From contig NZ_BSSV01000002.1 in NCBI RefSeq assembly GCF_030161435.1, positions 310,001 through 374,000 of the forward strand: DNA of 64,000 nt. Reading direction: 5' to 3'. The DNA comes from Thalassotalea loyana. GTDB lineage: Bacteria; Pseudomonadota; Gammaproteobacteria; Enterobacterales; Alteromonadaceae. The position numbers and the translations under genes were made by a program. The notes under the pieces are model-generated. The model searched no databases. It saw only the letters and a list, made by a program, of their open reading frames with translations, and was not told where the DNA came from. Below, one piece after another: positions 14,909-22,749 of the stretch (positions within the stretch are counted from its first letter, which is position 1; every line of letters begins with the position of its first letter).

Positions 14909-15105
14909 CGCTGTTTTAACCTTGTTTCGAATAATGGCCTTCTTGCTTGCTGCCAATCTTCTGGTTGCTCGTTAAACCACTTGCGTAACTGTTGATTGGT
15001 TTTAGAGCCTTTAAGTAAATATCGCGTCAAACAATCGAGTTTGTGCCAGGTCTGCTTTTGCACTTGCTCGAGTGTTTGCGCGCCAAACTTGCAGCAATTC
15101 GTCAC
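14902..15105 (-). CDS. Hypothetical phage protein, 67 aa
   Basis: GTG start at 15105 overlaps the stop of the helicase-loader-like gene (GTGA), so it is coupled. The sequence MTNCCKFGAQTLEQVQKQTW is followed by a Trp- and basic-rich helical domain (QLRKWFNEQPEDWQQARRPL). No family recognised. Similar small genes often sit between the P-like and nuclease genes in related phages. Confidence 0.55.
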   Translation of the reverse strand: MTNCCKFGAQTLEQVQKQTWHKLDCLTRYLLKGSKTNQQLRKWFNEQPEDWQQARRPLFETRLKQRW

Positions 15106-15566
15106 TTAGCCGCCTTTTTAAAAATTGAGCGTTTTATCCCCTGGATATGTAACGTCGCTTGCGCTTGTCGCTCTGCCCAGGGTTTAGCCGGTAGCGCTTT
15201 ACTTGCATCAAAAACTTTGTGCTCTGGTGGGCTTGATTGTTTACATAGCCCAATAAACGCCGGTATATTCGGCCATTCAAACGTCTTGTTGCCTCGCTCC
15301 ATTTCGCGCTTTAATCGCTCGATACCTTTTTCCAGCTGCGCCCTGGATATTTGGCCAAAGTTACGCGCCCATTGTCGGCGCGCTGCTTGTAGTTCTTCTG
15401 TGCTAGCAAACGTCATTGAGAATTTTTTCAAGTAAACGCTGTTTAGCAACGTAAACGCATAAACCGTTATTTGTTTTTCGTAGGGTGTCGGTTCATACCC
15501 GTTACCAATTGGCGATTGCTGATCTTGGATCTGATAATTGTTTGCTAACGTTGCTAAGTCCTTCAT
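15102..15566 (-). CDS. Lambda P-like helicase loader
   Basis: 154 residues. FASTEELQAARRQWARNF followed by GIERLKREMERG and FEWPNIPAFIGLC matches the lambda replication protein P pattern (F...e...W...l ... gl ... WP..FI..C). P proteins recruit host DnaB to the O-bound origin. It overlaps the O-like gene by 65 bases, as expected for an O-P pair. Divergent, so assignment rests on these motifs and position. Confidence 0.7.
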   Translation of the reverse strand: MKDLATLANNYQIQDQQSPIGNGYEPTPYEKQITVYAFTLLNSVYLKKFSMTFASTEELQAARRQWARNFGQISRAQLEKGIERLKREMERGNKTFEWPNIPAFIGLCKQSSPPEHKVFDASKALPAKPWAERQAQATLHIQGIKRSIFKKAAK

Positions 15567-16557
15567 GGTGACTGCCCTTCTTCTGGTTGTGCTTGGTTTG
15601 TTTGGCTTGTTCTAAAGTGAGTTTTTCCCACCACTTGCGCAGTGAGCTAGGCGACAAGATATTCGCCCGATACCAATCGCTAGCACTGAGTCTTGCATAG
15701 CGAAACAATTCGCATATTTCACGATGGCTGCGCTTTTCTACTTGGTTGATTAATCGAATGGTATTAGCCCACGACTCGAGATTGATTTTTTTGGTATAGG
15801 GTTTGCCGGTTTCTGCAAGATACGATTGCAGCAAAATAGATTTAAAATATTCAGCGGTTTTGAAATCGTCTGCTGAGTATTTGTATTTAGTTTTGGTTTT
15901 CGATTTTTTAGCTGGTTTAGATTCGCTCTCGATCGGTACCTTTATATTATTATTATTATTATTATTATATTTATGACCACCAAATGGCTGGAGCCCTTGA
16001 TTTTCCTGGGGGTCTAGGTGACCAGCAAACTTCGACGGATCAGGGGGGGTCTGATCGTGGTGTTCTAGGTGACCACCAAGCGGCGCTAGCCCTTTATCTA
16101 TAAGGCTTTGTACGTGACTTGCAAAGTCATCATCACCGATAGAAAAAGACTCTACCTGACCTTGTGCGTGACCTTGTACGTGACCACCAAATGGCTGGAG
16201 CCCTTGATTTTCCTGAGGGTCTAGGCGACCTTGTGCGTGACCTTGTACGTGACTTGCAAGCGGCAAAGTCCAACTTGGCAAGATGCGTTTTTTAAAGTCA
16301 CCGGCTTGCGTTTTGATGATAATTTCGCGTTGTTCAAGTGCCTTTAGCCAATCCCTAACTTGTTTGTCAGTCGGGATCTGGGCGACGGCGCGAGACTTGG
16401 CGCTTGGCCGATATGATATATCGTCTTTAAGTTGGGGGATCCCGACGGTCACTTGATTAGTGTTCGGGTTGAGTCGCTGCCGTAAGGCGACATACAAAAG
16501 GCGGCATTGTGGGGCAAGCCTATTGTCTAATAACAGCTGATATTCTTCTGTTAACAC
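15502..16557 (-). CDS. Lambda O-like replication initiator
   Basis: 351 residues from GTG 16557 with GGAG 8 bases ahead. Residues 1-110 form a winged-helix DNA-binding domain (CRLLYVALRQRL...VGIPQLKDD...VRDWLKALEQREII). Residues 115-205 are a low-complexity linker encoded by repeats (GHVQGHAQG and a 49-bp duplication) ending in a run of eight Asn codons. The C-terminal domain has NLESWANTIRLINQVE and ILSPSSLRKWWEKL, the DnaD/O-type partner-binding motif. The linker repeats look like iterons. A 12-codon frame at 16551-16589 overlaps the start. Confidence 0.75.
   Translation of the reverse strand: MLTEEYQLLLDNRLAPQCRLLYVALRQRLNPNTNQVTVGIPQLKDDISYRPSAKSRAVAQIPTDKQVRDWLKALEQREIIIKTQAGDFKKRILPSWTLPLASHVQGHAQGRLDPQENQGLQPFGGHVQGHAQGQVESFSIGDDDFASHVQSLIDKGLAPLGGHLEHHDQTPPDPSKFAGHLDPQENQGLQPFGGHKYNNNNNNNIKVPIESESKPAKKSKTKTKYKYSADDFKTAEYFKSILLQSYLAETGKPYTKKINLESWANTIRLINQVEKRSHREICELFRYARLSASDWYRANILSPSSLRKWWEKLTLEQAKQTKHNQKKGSHHEGLSNVSKQLSDPRSAIANW
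15942..16260. repeat. Iteron-like repeat block and AT-rich stretch: candidate replication origin
   Basis: A 49-bp sequence at 15975-16023 recurs at 16182-16230 with two differences. GACCTTGTGCGTGACCTTG occurs at 16158 and 16227, and CTTTGTACGTGACTTGCAA-like copies at 16106 and 16240. GACCACCAA occurs at 15975, 16071 and 16182. A pure TTA/ATT run lies at 15950-15972. Repeats plus an AT-rich tract inside the O-like gene copy the layout of lambda ori. Confidence 0.6.
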
Positions 16558-16648
16558 GATAGACGCTCCATTATTGTTATAGTTTTCATGGTGTGCTCGT
16601 TGTTCTAAAAAGTTTAAAAACCAGTGAGTGGTTAATTCACCGACAACT

Positions 16649-16678
16649 ATATTAGACTAAAAAGATAACAATTCGCAA
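16649..16678 (-). promoter_or_regulatory. Possible promoter of the replication operon
   Basis: TTGCGA (16673-16678) and TAATAT (16649-16654) are separated by 18 bases on the minus strand, about 90 bases before the GTG start of the initiator. The operator-like palindrome 16705-16722 lies upstream of it. Confidence 0.35.
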
Positions 16679-16704
16679 CTTTTTAGCAATACAAAGCACC
16701 TTAG

Positions 16705-16722
16705 GATCCCTAATTAGGGATC
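16705..16722. promoter_or_regulatory. Perfect 18-bp palindromic operator
   Basis: GATCCCTAATTAGGGATC is fully self-complementary. It lies between the divergent initiator and repressor genes, the normal place for CI operators. Close relatives occur at 4899-4915 and 4983-4998. Repressor binding is inferred. Confidence 0.65.
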
Positions 16723-16770
16723 AAAAGGTTAACAAATATTTATTTTGATAGGATTGTTAGCAATTTCTTT

Positions 16771-16865
16771 CCCTGTAGTGTATAAAAACGGGAGATACAG
16801 GGGGAAAAGTTAAAGGATTGTTAACTCTGTGTCTCCAGGGAGCTTTCGCGTAGGTTCTGCGAAAG
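16771..16865. promoter_or_regulatory. Leader of the repressor gene with two inverted repeats
   Basis: CCCTGTA (16771-16777) and TACAGGG (16796-16802) flank TATAAAA. CTTTCGC (16843-16849) and GCGAAAG (16859-16865) form a hairpin. These may be further operator or mRNA elements ahead of the repressor start at 16923. No convincing -35/-10 pair was found for the repressor gene. Confidence 0.35.
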
Positions 16866-16922
16866 AATTATATTTGTAGGAGAATATAAGCGCCTTATGC
16901 GCATTAATAAGGACTTGGGGCA

Positions 16923-17648
16923 ATGAAATTTGAAGATAAATTAAAGTCTAGAATGAAAGAGCTAGGCATTAAACAGGTCGATTTAGTAAGAAAGACAGGG
17001 AAAAGTAAAACGAGTGTTTCTAGATGGATGCGTGGCAGCATTCCACGAGGCAAAGCACTTATCGACTTAGCAGAAATGCTAAGCGTCTCGACTGAATGGC
17101 TAGTCGGCGACACTGAAATTAATCGCTCGATTGAATGGAAATGGAAAGGCAGCGAAGAACTTGATCACCAAGCCAAGATCCCAGCGGCCAATATTCTGCC
17201 GATAGCGTTTGTGAATAAAGATACATTATCGTGGGAAATGACGGGCGACGTTACGTTAAGTGCGTCATCAAATAGCGCATCGATACTACAAGATGACAAC
17301 GATTATATCGTCTTAGATTCTGATTTTATGCAGCAGCTGGGGATCTCCCCCGGTAGAGGCGATCTGTATTGCATTGTTAGGACATCGATTGCTAGTCATA
17401 TTTCACAAGTAGACATTAACCCAATGGTGGGCGGGTTCTATATTGGTGCCTGGCGCGAAAACCCTGTTTTAATGCACTTGAGCCTAACGGCTGACGATGG
17501 GATCCGCATTAAAAAAATGGTAAATTCGAGAAGTGAAGAAGTCGTTGCCAAGGATGCTATCAGCAATATTAGCGGGATCAGTATTCTAGGACAGGTCGAA
17601 TCTGTTACAACTAATTCAACGGAAATGTTTGAACGACTTTTCGCATAA
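16923..17648 (+). CDS. CI-like phage repressor
   Basis: 241 residues. The N-terminal helix-turn-helix (IKQVDLVRKTGKSKTSVSRW, near 18-38) is of the XRE/CI type. The C-terminal half resembles the S24/LexA fold: LDSDFMQQLGISPGRGDLYC in place of the GDSM.P..GD loop and GIRIKKM where the catalytic lysine sits. The serine loop is unusual, so self-cleavage is uncertain. It faces the leftward replication genes across a region with a perfect palindrome, and should maintain lysogeny. A terminator follows. Confidence 0.8.
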   Translation: MKFEDKLKSRMKELGIKQVDLVRKTGKSKTSVSRWMRGSIPRGKALIDLAEMLSVSTEWLVGDTEINRSIEWKWKGSEELDHQAKIPAANILPIAFVNKDTLSWEMTGDVTLSASSNSASILQDDNDYIVLDSDFMQQLGISPGRGDLYCIVRTSIASHISQVDINPMVGGFYIGAWRENPVLMHLSLTADDGIRIKKMVNSRSEEVVAKDAISNISGISILGQVESVTTNSTEMFERLFA

Positions 17649-17671
17649 CCTAAATTAAAATAAAAATACAA

Positions 17672-17698
17672 GGCCGCTAATTTAGCGGTCTTTTTTTT
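17672..17698 (+). terminator. Terminator of the repressor gene
   Basis: GGCCGCTAA and TTAGCGGTC form a stem (one G-T pair) followed by eight T at 17691-17698, 24 bases after the repressor stop. Confidence 0.8.
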
Positions 17699-17769
17699 GT
17701 TTCTTGCATTCTTTTTCTTTCTAAGTTGGAATTTTTTCAATGAAATTCCGAATTCTTTTTTTTAGCTTT

Positions 17770-17799
17770 TTGACAGTCTTTTTGTCGATGTTTTAATAC
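17770..17799 (+). promoter_or_regulatory. Possible rightward early promoter
   Basis: TTGACA (17770-17775) followed after 17-18 bases by TTAATAC (17793-17799) on the plus strand. The 454-base gap from 17649 to 18102 otherwise holds the repressor terminator and two direct repeats. It would drive the 18103-22749 genes. Confidence 0.4.
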
Positions 17800-17880
17800 T
17801 GATAAATGAATGAGTTAACAGCTAAAACCACGACAAAATTAAGATTCCTTAACGGAAAAAGTAGATTTCATCAAAAAGCC

Positions 17881-18072
17881 TTGTTAGTCAACAAATGTTT
17901 ACTAACTAAGTCGTTGTAATAAAAAGGGCTTAGGGTAACCAAATGGAAACTCCGGTGAAAATGCAAAGATTTTTACTGTATATAATCACAGTTAAAATAA
18001 AATTTAAAAATAATTAAAAAACAGTTGCTTTCAAAATTTAAATCATTAACTTGTTAGTCAACTAAGTGTTTA
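17881..18072. repeat. Two direct repeats TTGTTAGTCAAC, candidate operators
   Basis: TTGTTAGTCAAC followed by (A/T)AA and TGTTTA occurs at 17881-17901 and 18051-18072, 170 bases apart, in the gene-free stretch before the rightward operon. The half-sites GTTAGTCAAC are weakly palindromic. They differ from the CCCTAATTAGGG sites, so a second regulator may bind. Confidence 0.4.
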
Positions 18073-18102
18073 AGAACAATAAAAATGAAGGGAAACAATA
18101 AA

Positions 18103-18270
18103 ATGATCGAAGCAGTAGTTACATTCCAAATAGAACTTTTGTTAGGCGCTGGGGGATCTTATCTTTGCCTTGGGCAAACAAGAATAAGCGCCGCCACTAA
18201 AGAGCGGTTGGAAGAACTTATCGACGCAGCAAGGAATCAACACGAAGTAACAAACGTTAAATTCCTATAA
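18103..18270 (+). CDS. Hypothetical phage protein, 55 aa
   Basis: MIEAVVTFQIELLLGAGGSY... ATG 18103 is preferred to ATG 18085 because GAAGGGA lies 7-8 bases ahead of the former and nothing lies ahead of the latter. Followed by a terminator-like hairpin at 18301. No domain recognised. Confidence 0.5.
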   Translation: MIEAVVTFQIELLLGAGGSYLCLGQTRISAATKERLEELIDAARNQHEVTNVKFL

Positions 18271-18300
18271 TAAACAAGTAGTTATTATTAAAATAAAAGA

Positions 18301-18324
18301 AAGTCCCTTTTTAGGGACTTTTTT
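18301..18324 (+). terminator. Terminator after the 55-aa gene
   Basis: AAGTCCCT and AGGGACTT form an 8-bp stem with loop TTTT, followed by TTTT. The stem also resembles the GTCCCTAATTAGGGAC operator, so a dual role is possible. Confidence 0.6.
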
Positions 18325-18408
18325 ATTTGCTTTTTTGGTTTCGCTTTGTTAACTTTAATTGCGAAAAAGTTAGCTTTTGTTTACTTTTTTATTTAAGCAC
18401 AAAGAAAA

Positions 18409-18428
18409 ACGGCTCCCGAAGGAGCCGT
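18409..18428 (-). terminator. GC-rich hairpin with minus-strand T run
   Basis: ACGGCTCC and GGAGCCGT pair across CGAA. On the minus strand the stem is followed by TTTTTCTTTG. There is no minus-strand gene entering it, so it may block antisense reading or act as an RNA element before 18482. Confidence 0.4.
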
Positions 18429-18481
18429 CTTAGAACAAACCGTCAGTAACCAGCTGACGATGCACAAAAGGATAATAGCAA

Positions 18482-18760
18482 ATGAGTTTATCACTTGTAA
18501 AGCAATGCCCCAGCGTTGGCGAAGCTATCTCGGCGTGTAGTGACTTAACAAAGCACTTTAACCGCACTGTCGAGCCGTCAAGAAATTTAGTCGCGAGCAC
18601 CAAGTTAACAAAGCGCAACGAGTTAATCGTTAATGTGGTTAATCACTTGGCTGCGGATCATTCAATGTCAATCTATCGTCGTCGCATCTGCTTAGCTACG
18701 CCTGACAAGTTCAGCGTGTTAATCGATGCCGTAAAAGATGATTTGGCCAATATCTTATAA
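18482..18760 (+). CDS. Hypothetical phage protein, 92 aa
   Basis: MSLSLVKQCPSVGEAISACS... is a soluble, mainly helical protein with AAGGAT about 9 bases before its ATG. It precedes the RecE-like gene by 12 bases, so it belongs to the same rightward operon. No family recognised. Confidence 0.5.
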   Translation: MSLSLVKQCPSVGEAISACSDLTKHFNRTVEPSRNLVASTKLTKRNELIVNVVNHLAADHSMSIYRRRICLATPDKFSVLIDAVKDDLANIL

Positions 18761-18772
18761 GGGGAAAAGATC

Positions 18773-20041
18773 ATGAAATTATTTGACGTTACATTTATGC
18801 GTTTATCGAAAGCGCCTAAAAATATTCATTGCATGACTTACCAAGTAGAAGCAAACGACGAGTCAGTGGCAAGACATAAAGCGCTTAGCTGTTTAATTGA
18901 AGACAATTTAAACCGTAAGCATTACAAGCAAACACCGAAGGTTGAAGAAGTTAAAACAACCGCTAGTGAAGAAGTTATCGACGTTGATCAGGAGTTAGTC
19001 ATTAATGAAAAACCGAGCGAGGACAAGGCGCCAGAAACTGCCGAAGAAGTCCAGGGCGAATTATTACCAGCTGTTGAGACTGAGCCAACACCAGAAGAAA
19101 AGCTAGCCGCCGAAATAAGCGCATTAAATGACAAGATCAAGTCGTTGTTGCCTGGTGAAGTGTTAGTCCTAGAAAACGTGACTAACGAAGCTTATCACGC
19201 CAGTTTAGGCGTTAGCTGCTCTAAGTTGAAAGTGCTAATCGATGAATGCCCCGCCGCTTATAAGGCCGTTATCGATGGCGAGCGCGAGCGCACCGAAAAG
19301 GCGATTTTTAATGTCGGATCCGCTGCGCATAGTGTGATTTTAGAGCCGCATAATTTCGAACGCGATTTCGGCGTGATGCCGGCCGACTTGAAGAAGCCAA
19401 CTAAAGCGCAACTTCAAGCCGCAAAACCGAGCGAAGCAACGGTCGAATTAATCAAGCGCTGGGACGCTTTCAACGCTGAGCATGGCCACAAAACCTTTAT
19501 CACTGACGAGCAATTCAAAGCTGTTAAAAAAATGCGTGACGCGGTTGTCTCGCATCCATTCGGCAGTCGTTTAGTGGCTAATGGTACGCCTGAGATCAGC
19601 TACTGGCGCCGCGATAATCAAACCGGCCTCATTGTTAAATGTCGCCTGGATTATCAATTAGGCGACTTGGCTGTCGATGTGAAAACCTGTCAAGACTCGA
19701 GCCCGAAAGCATTTACTCGTCACGCGCTGCAATACGGCTATCACGTACAAGACTCATTTTATCGCTTTGTTACCGGCCTAAAAGAATTCGCCTTTTTAGC
19801 TGTAGAAAAGCAAGCGCCTTGCGTCGTGACTGCGCCGTTACTGTTTGATAAAGACGCTCGCCGCTTAGGTCAGCTGCAATTTAGAAAAGCGTTAAACACG
19901 ATCGCAGAATGCGAGAAAACCGGTATTTGGCCAGGTCACGCCCAGGGCGTTGTCACAATGGAATTGCCGGCCTATGAATCATCAAAGCTAATCGATTTAG
20001 AAGTCGAATTAGAGTCGAACAACATTAACGAGGTGGCATAA
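18773..20041 (+). CDS. RecE-like (exonuclease VIII family) exonuclease
   Basis: 422 residues. Residues 1-120 are an acidic, variable N-terminal region. The nuclease domain begins VTNEAYHASLGVSCSKLKVL and AIFNVGSAAHSVIL, and the PD-(D/E)xK centre is KCRLDYQLGDLAVDVKTCQD (D near 288, then DVKT near 298), followed by HALQYGYHVQDSFY. It digests one strand of dsDNA to leave 3' tails for RecT. GGGGAAA precedes the ATG. The stop overlaps the next gene's start region (TAAATG). Confidence 0.85.
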   Translation: MKLFDVTFMRLSKAPKNIHCMTYQVEANDESVARHKALSCLIEDNLNRKHYKQTPKVEEVKTTASEEVIDVDQELVINEKPSEDKAPETAEEVQGELLPAVETEPTPEEKLAAEISALNDKIKSLLPGEVLVLENVTNEAYHASLGVSCSKLKVLIDECPAAYKAVIDGERERTEKAIFNVGSAAHSVILEPHNFERDFGVMPADLKKPTKAQLQAAKPSEATVELIKRWDAFNAEHGHKTFITDEQFKAVKKMRDAVVSHPFGSRLVANGTPEISYWRRDNQTGLIVKCRLDYQLGDLAVDVKTCQDSSPKAFTRHALQYGYHVQDSFYRFVTGLKEFAFLAVEKQAPCVVTAPLLFDKDARRLGQLQFRKALNTIAECEKTGIWPGHAQGVVTMELPAYESSKLIDLEVELESNNINEVA

Positions 20042-20998
20042 ATGAATAACGTAGCAAACATCAACGTAAACGAAACAGGTTCAACGGCGTTAAGTAATAC
20101 TACCGATATGCTGTTAAACCCTACGGTAATGCAACAAATGGACGCGTTGGCCACAATGATGGCCGGTGGTAAAGCGACCGTTCCGCAGCATTTACAAGGC
20201 AATCCGGCTGACTGTATGGCTATTGTCATGCAAGCGGCACAATGGGGCATGAATCCCTTTGCTGTAGCGCAAAAAACGCATTTGGTTAGCGGTCAGTTAG
20301 GTTATGAGGCGCAACTTGTTAACGCGGTGATTTCGAGCTCTCGCGCTATCCAAGGCCGCTTTAAGTATGAATGGTTTGGCAATTGGGAAAACGTCTTAGG
20401 TAAGGTCGTTCAAAAGACGAACCAAAACGGCAAAAAGTATATTGCGCCTAACTGGTCGTTTGAAGACGAGCGCGGCTGCGGCGTTAGAGTGTCAGCAATA
20501 CTGCGCGGCGAAACAACGCCAACAACGCTTGAATTACTTTTAACCCAGGCGCAGACCAGAAACTCGACGCTTTGGGGATCGGATCCTAAGCAGCAACTAG
20601 CTTATTTAGCCTTAAAGCGTTTTGCGCGTTTATATACGCCTGACGTCATTATGGGGGTGTATACCAGTGACGAGCTCATGCAGCCGCAAGGTGAAATAGA
20701 AATTAACCCGATCACCACAACGCAAAGCGAGTCGCTTAATTCAATTATTGAAGAAGTGAACACCGAGCAAAACGCCGAACAAGAAAACGTCGCTAATCAA
20801 GCAGTATGCGACGAAGACGGCGTCGAGCATTCAGACCACACAATGGCTAAATACATCGACCAATTAGAAGCGGCCGATCAATTAGACATTTTACAAGCTG
20901 TGTTCGAGCAAGCCTGGAATTGGGCGAAGGCCAACAAGCTAGCCCAGGCCGCCGCTAACTTTAAAAACACTTATGACGCTCGATTATTAGAGTTTTAA
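20042..20998 (+). CDS. RecT-family single-strand annealing protein
   Basis: 318 residues. PQHLQGNPADCMAIVMQAAQ and WGMNPFAVAQKTHLV followed by GQLGYEAQLVNAVI are the RecT signature. The C-terminal 90 residues are acidic and variable. It anneals the tails made by the RecE-like enzyme and supports phage recombination and concatemer formation. It directly follows the exonuclease gene. Confidence 0.92.
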   Translation: MNNVANINVNETGSTALSNTTDMLLNPTVMQQMDALATMMAGGKATVPQHLQGNPADCMAIVMQAAQWGMNPFAVAQKTHLVSGQLGYEAQLVNAVISSSRAIQGRFKYEWFGNWENVLGKVVQKTNQNGKKYIAPNWSFEDERGCGVRVSAILRGETTPTTLELLLTQAQTRNSTLWGSDPKQQLAYLALKRFARLYTPDVIMGVYTSDELMQPQGEIEINPITTTQSESLNSIIEEVNTEQNAEQENVANQAVCDEDGVEHSDHTMAKYIDQLEAADQLDILQAVFEQAWNWAKANKLAQAAANFKNTYDARLLEF

Positions 20999-21050
20999 CG
21001 CGTGCCGGCCGGTAGCGCATATCGGCCGGTTAACTTTGGAGTAATAAATT

Positions 21051-21215
21051 ATGTCTCAATTAGTTAACCAAGAATTCATCCTAAAACGTTATGGAATTTC
21101 GCGGATCACGTTACACAAATGGCGTAAGAACAAGAACTTTCCACAACCGATCCCGGCGGGTAAAAAGTGGCGTTTAGATGCCATCGAAGCCTGGGAAAAA
21201 GCCGCTAACGAATAA
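21051..21215 (+). CDS. AlpA-like/excisionase-type HTH protein, 54 aa
   Basis: Read directly: NQEFILKRYGISRITLHKW then RKNKNFPQPIPAGKKWR and AIEAWEK. This is the MerR-like winged helix of AlpA and phage excisionases. GGAG precedes the ATG by 8 bases. It could be an excisionase or a transcription regulator. A second such gene lies at 22579. Confidence 0.7.
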   Translation: MSQLVNQEFILKRYGISRITLHKWRKNKNFPQPIPAGKKWRLDAIEAWEKAANE

Positions 21216-21230
21216 TAAAGAGTCAGAACG

Positions 21231-22019
21231 ATGCACACAATTAACGAACTTATAGAGAACTTAGCAGCGCAATATAACAGCGAAGTCGACGACTATAACC
21301 AAGTTGTCGACCACGCCGAGCAGCTGGAGCGCGAAAACACCGCGCTAAAATTAGAATTAAGCCGGGTTAAAAACGACTTAGCAAAGGCGGCCGCCTCTTT
21401 GGTTGCCGCTGAGCAAGTAGCTAAAGAAAAGCTACGCTTAGATTTAGTCGTCAAAAGCTTAAACGCTAAACTTGTCGACGCCCTAGCCTCTACCGATAAA
21501 GATTTACTTTCTCGGTTTAAAGAAATTGGCAGCACGCCGAAGAAGATCCGGGATCGGATTAAGCAGCTTCAAACGAACGCAGAAAAGCAGCGCAAAATTG
21601 CAGAAGCGCACAAGCGAGATATTGCCGCCTATCGTCACGATCAGAAGAAGTACAAGGCGGAAATTACCGACTTAAACGCGCGCATAGCGCAGTCGAGTTT
21701 ATTTTCACCGCTGATTTATGGCAATGGTGATCAGCTTGTGATGTGGCCAAGCTATCGCGGCGAAACGGACAAAGACGCAAGAATGGCATTGCTTTATATG
21801 ACCAACCAAGGGCGCGGATCCTTGATTGAATTAGACGGCGACAACGAGGCGGCCTTAGCTCCAGCACCTAAACGCGGCTTGCGCCCTAGTGACGCATTGC
21901 TTGACGATGCCGGCCGGATCTTGCGCCGATTCAAGAAGCAAAATTGGACGGTAGGCAAAGACGATTTAGCCTGGTTCGAGCAAATGAGTAAACAAAGCTT
22001 TAACGAGGTAGCCGCATAA
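21231..22019 (+). CDS. Coiled-coil phage protein, 262 aa
   Basis: Residues 20-155 are a long charged coiled coil (HAEQLERENTALKLELSRVK and on). Residues 160-262 form a small globular domain (GNGDQLVMWPSYRGETDKDA). No family recognised. The stop overlaps the methyltransferase start (TAATG), which couples the two genes, so it may be a partner of that enzyme. Confidence 0.55.
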   Translation: MHTINELIENLAAQYNSEVDDYNQVVDHAEQLERENTALKLELSRVKNDLAKAAASLVAAEQVAKEKLRLDLVVKSLNAKLVDALASTDKDLLSRFKEIGSTPKKIRDRIKQLQTNAEKQRKIAEAHKRDIAAYRHDQKKYKAEITDLNARIAQSSLFSPLIYGNGDQLVMWPSYRGETDKDARMALLYMTNQGRGSLIELDGDNEAALAPAPKRGLRPSDALLDDAGRILRRFKKQNWTVGKDDLAWFEQMSKQSFNEVAA

Positions 22020-22576
22020 TGACAACGTCTAAAGACTACGGCGGATCTAATACGCCGGTTGATATTCGCGACCTATGGGCGACGCCTTCTTGGTTGTTTG
22101 AAAAGCTGCACCAGGAATTTAACTTTTCCCTGGACGCGGCCGCCAGGAAAGAGTCGGCCAAGGTCGACAACTTTATTACTAAAGAAGAAAACGCCCTAAC
22201 CATTAACTGGTTGTCGCGTATCGGCAGTAATAACCGCGCGGTGTGGATTAATCCGCCTTATTCAGATATTGCGCCTTGGTTAGCTAAAGCCGAAGCCGAA
22301 GCACGCAAAAATAACATTGTTAGCGTGCTACTTATTCCAGCGACGCCCGATGCCGGCTGGTGGCCGAAGTCGGCCAGCGAAGTTCGCTTTATTACCGGCG
22401 AAGTGCTCGAAGGAAAACAGCGCAACGCATCAGGCCGGATCCATTTTGTCCGCGCTGATACCGGCGAAGTGCAAAAAGGTAACCCGAAGGGCTCTGCGTT
22501 AATTGTTTTTGCGCCTGGTACCTTGGGCAATATGACCACGAAATATACACCAATAACGGCTTTTAAAGGGGAATAA
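22019..22576 (+). CDS. Phage DNA N6-adenine methyltransferase (Dam-like)
   Basis: 185 residues. RDLWATPSWLFEKLHQEFNF and SLDAAA at the N-terminus, and AVWINPPYS (the NPPY catalytic motif) near residue 75, identify the phage N-6-adenine-methyltransferase family. Such enzymes modify phage DNA and protect it from host restriction. Target sequence unknown. Coupled to the upstream coiled-coil gene. Confidence 0.88.
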   Translation: MTTSKDYGGSNTPVDIRDLWATPSWLFEKLHQEFNFSLDAAARKESAKVDNFITKEENALTINWLSRIGSNNRAVWINPPYSDIAPWLAKAEAEARKNNIVSVLLIPATPDAGWWPKSASEVRFITGEVLEGKQRNASGRIHFVRADTGEVQKGNPKGSALIVFAPGTLGNMTTKYTPITAFKGE

Positions 22577-22578
22577 TC

Positions 22579-22749
22579 ATGGGGTTAGATAAGCCTATTT
22601 TAAAAACCAACGATATAACGAATTACTTTGGCATTAGCACGCGCACACTCGATAGATGGCGCAAAGAGAAGGGATTCCCTAACCCAATAATGAAGGGATC
22701 CCCTAATATCTACCGACGCGAAGAAGTGGAACGCTGGTTAAATTCTTAA
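22579..22749 (+). CDS. AlpA-like/excisionase-type HTH protein, 56 aa
   Basis: Read directly: LKTNDITNYFGISTRTLDRW then RKEKGFPNPIMKG, YRREEVERWLNS. Same fold as the 21051 protein. It converges on the integrase gene and shares its last four bases (TTAA) with the integrase stop. This position makes it the better excisionase candidate. AAAGGGGAA precedes the ATG. Confidence 0.72.
   Translation: MGLDKPILKTNDITNYFGISTRTLDRWRKEKGFPNPIMKGSPNIYRREEVERWLNS

Noticed and set aside
15942-16260. Repeats considered as a CRISPR array
   Set aside because: Repeats are irregular, lie in frame within a coding linker and lack unique spacers of constant length. Iterons fit better.
16551-16589. 12-residue frame MKTITIMERLSC overlapping the initiator start, as a possible leader peptide
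   Set aside because: Ribosome binding site is weak and the frame is too short to support; mentioned only in the initiator entry.
17943-18017. 24-codon plus-strand frame before the rightward operon
   Set aside because: No ribosome binding site and AT-rich low-complexity coding; likely chance.
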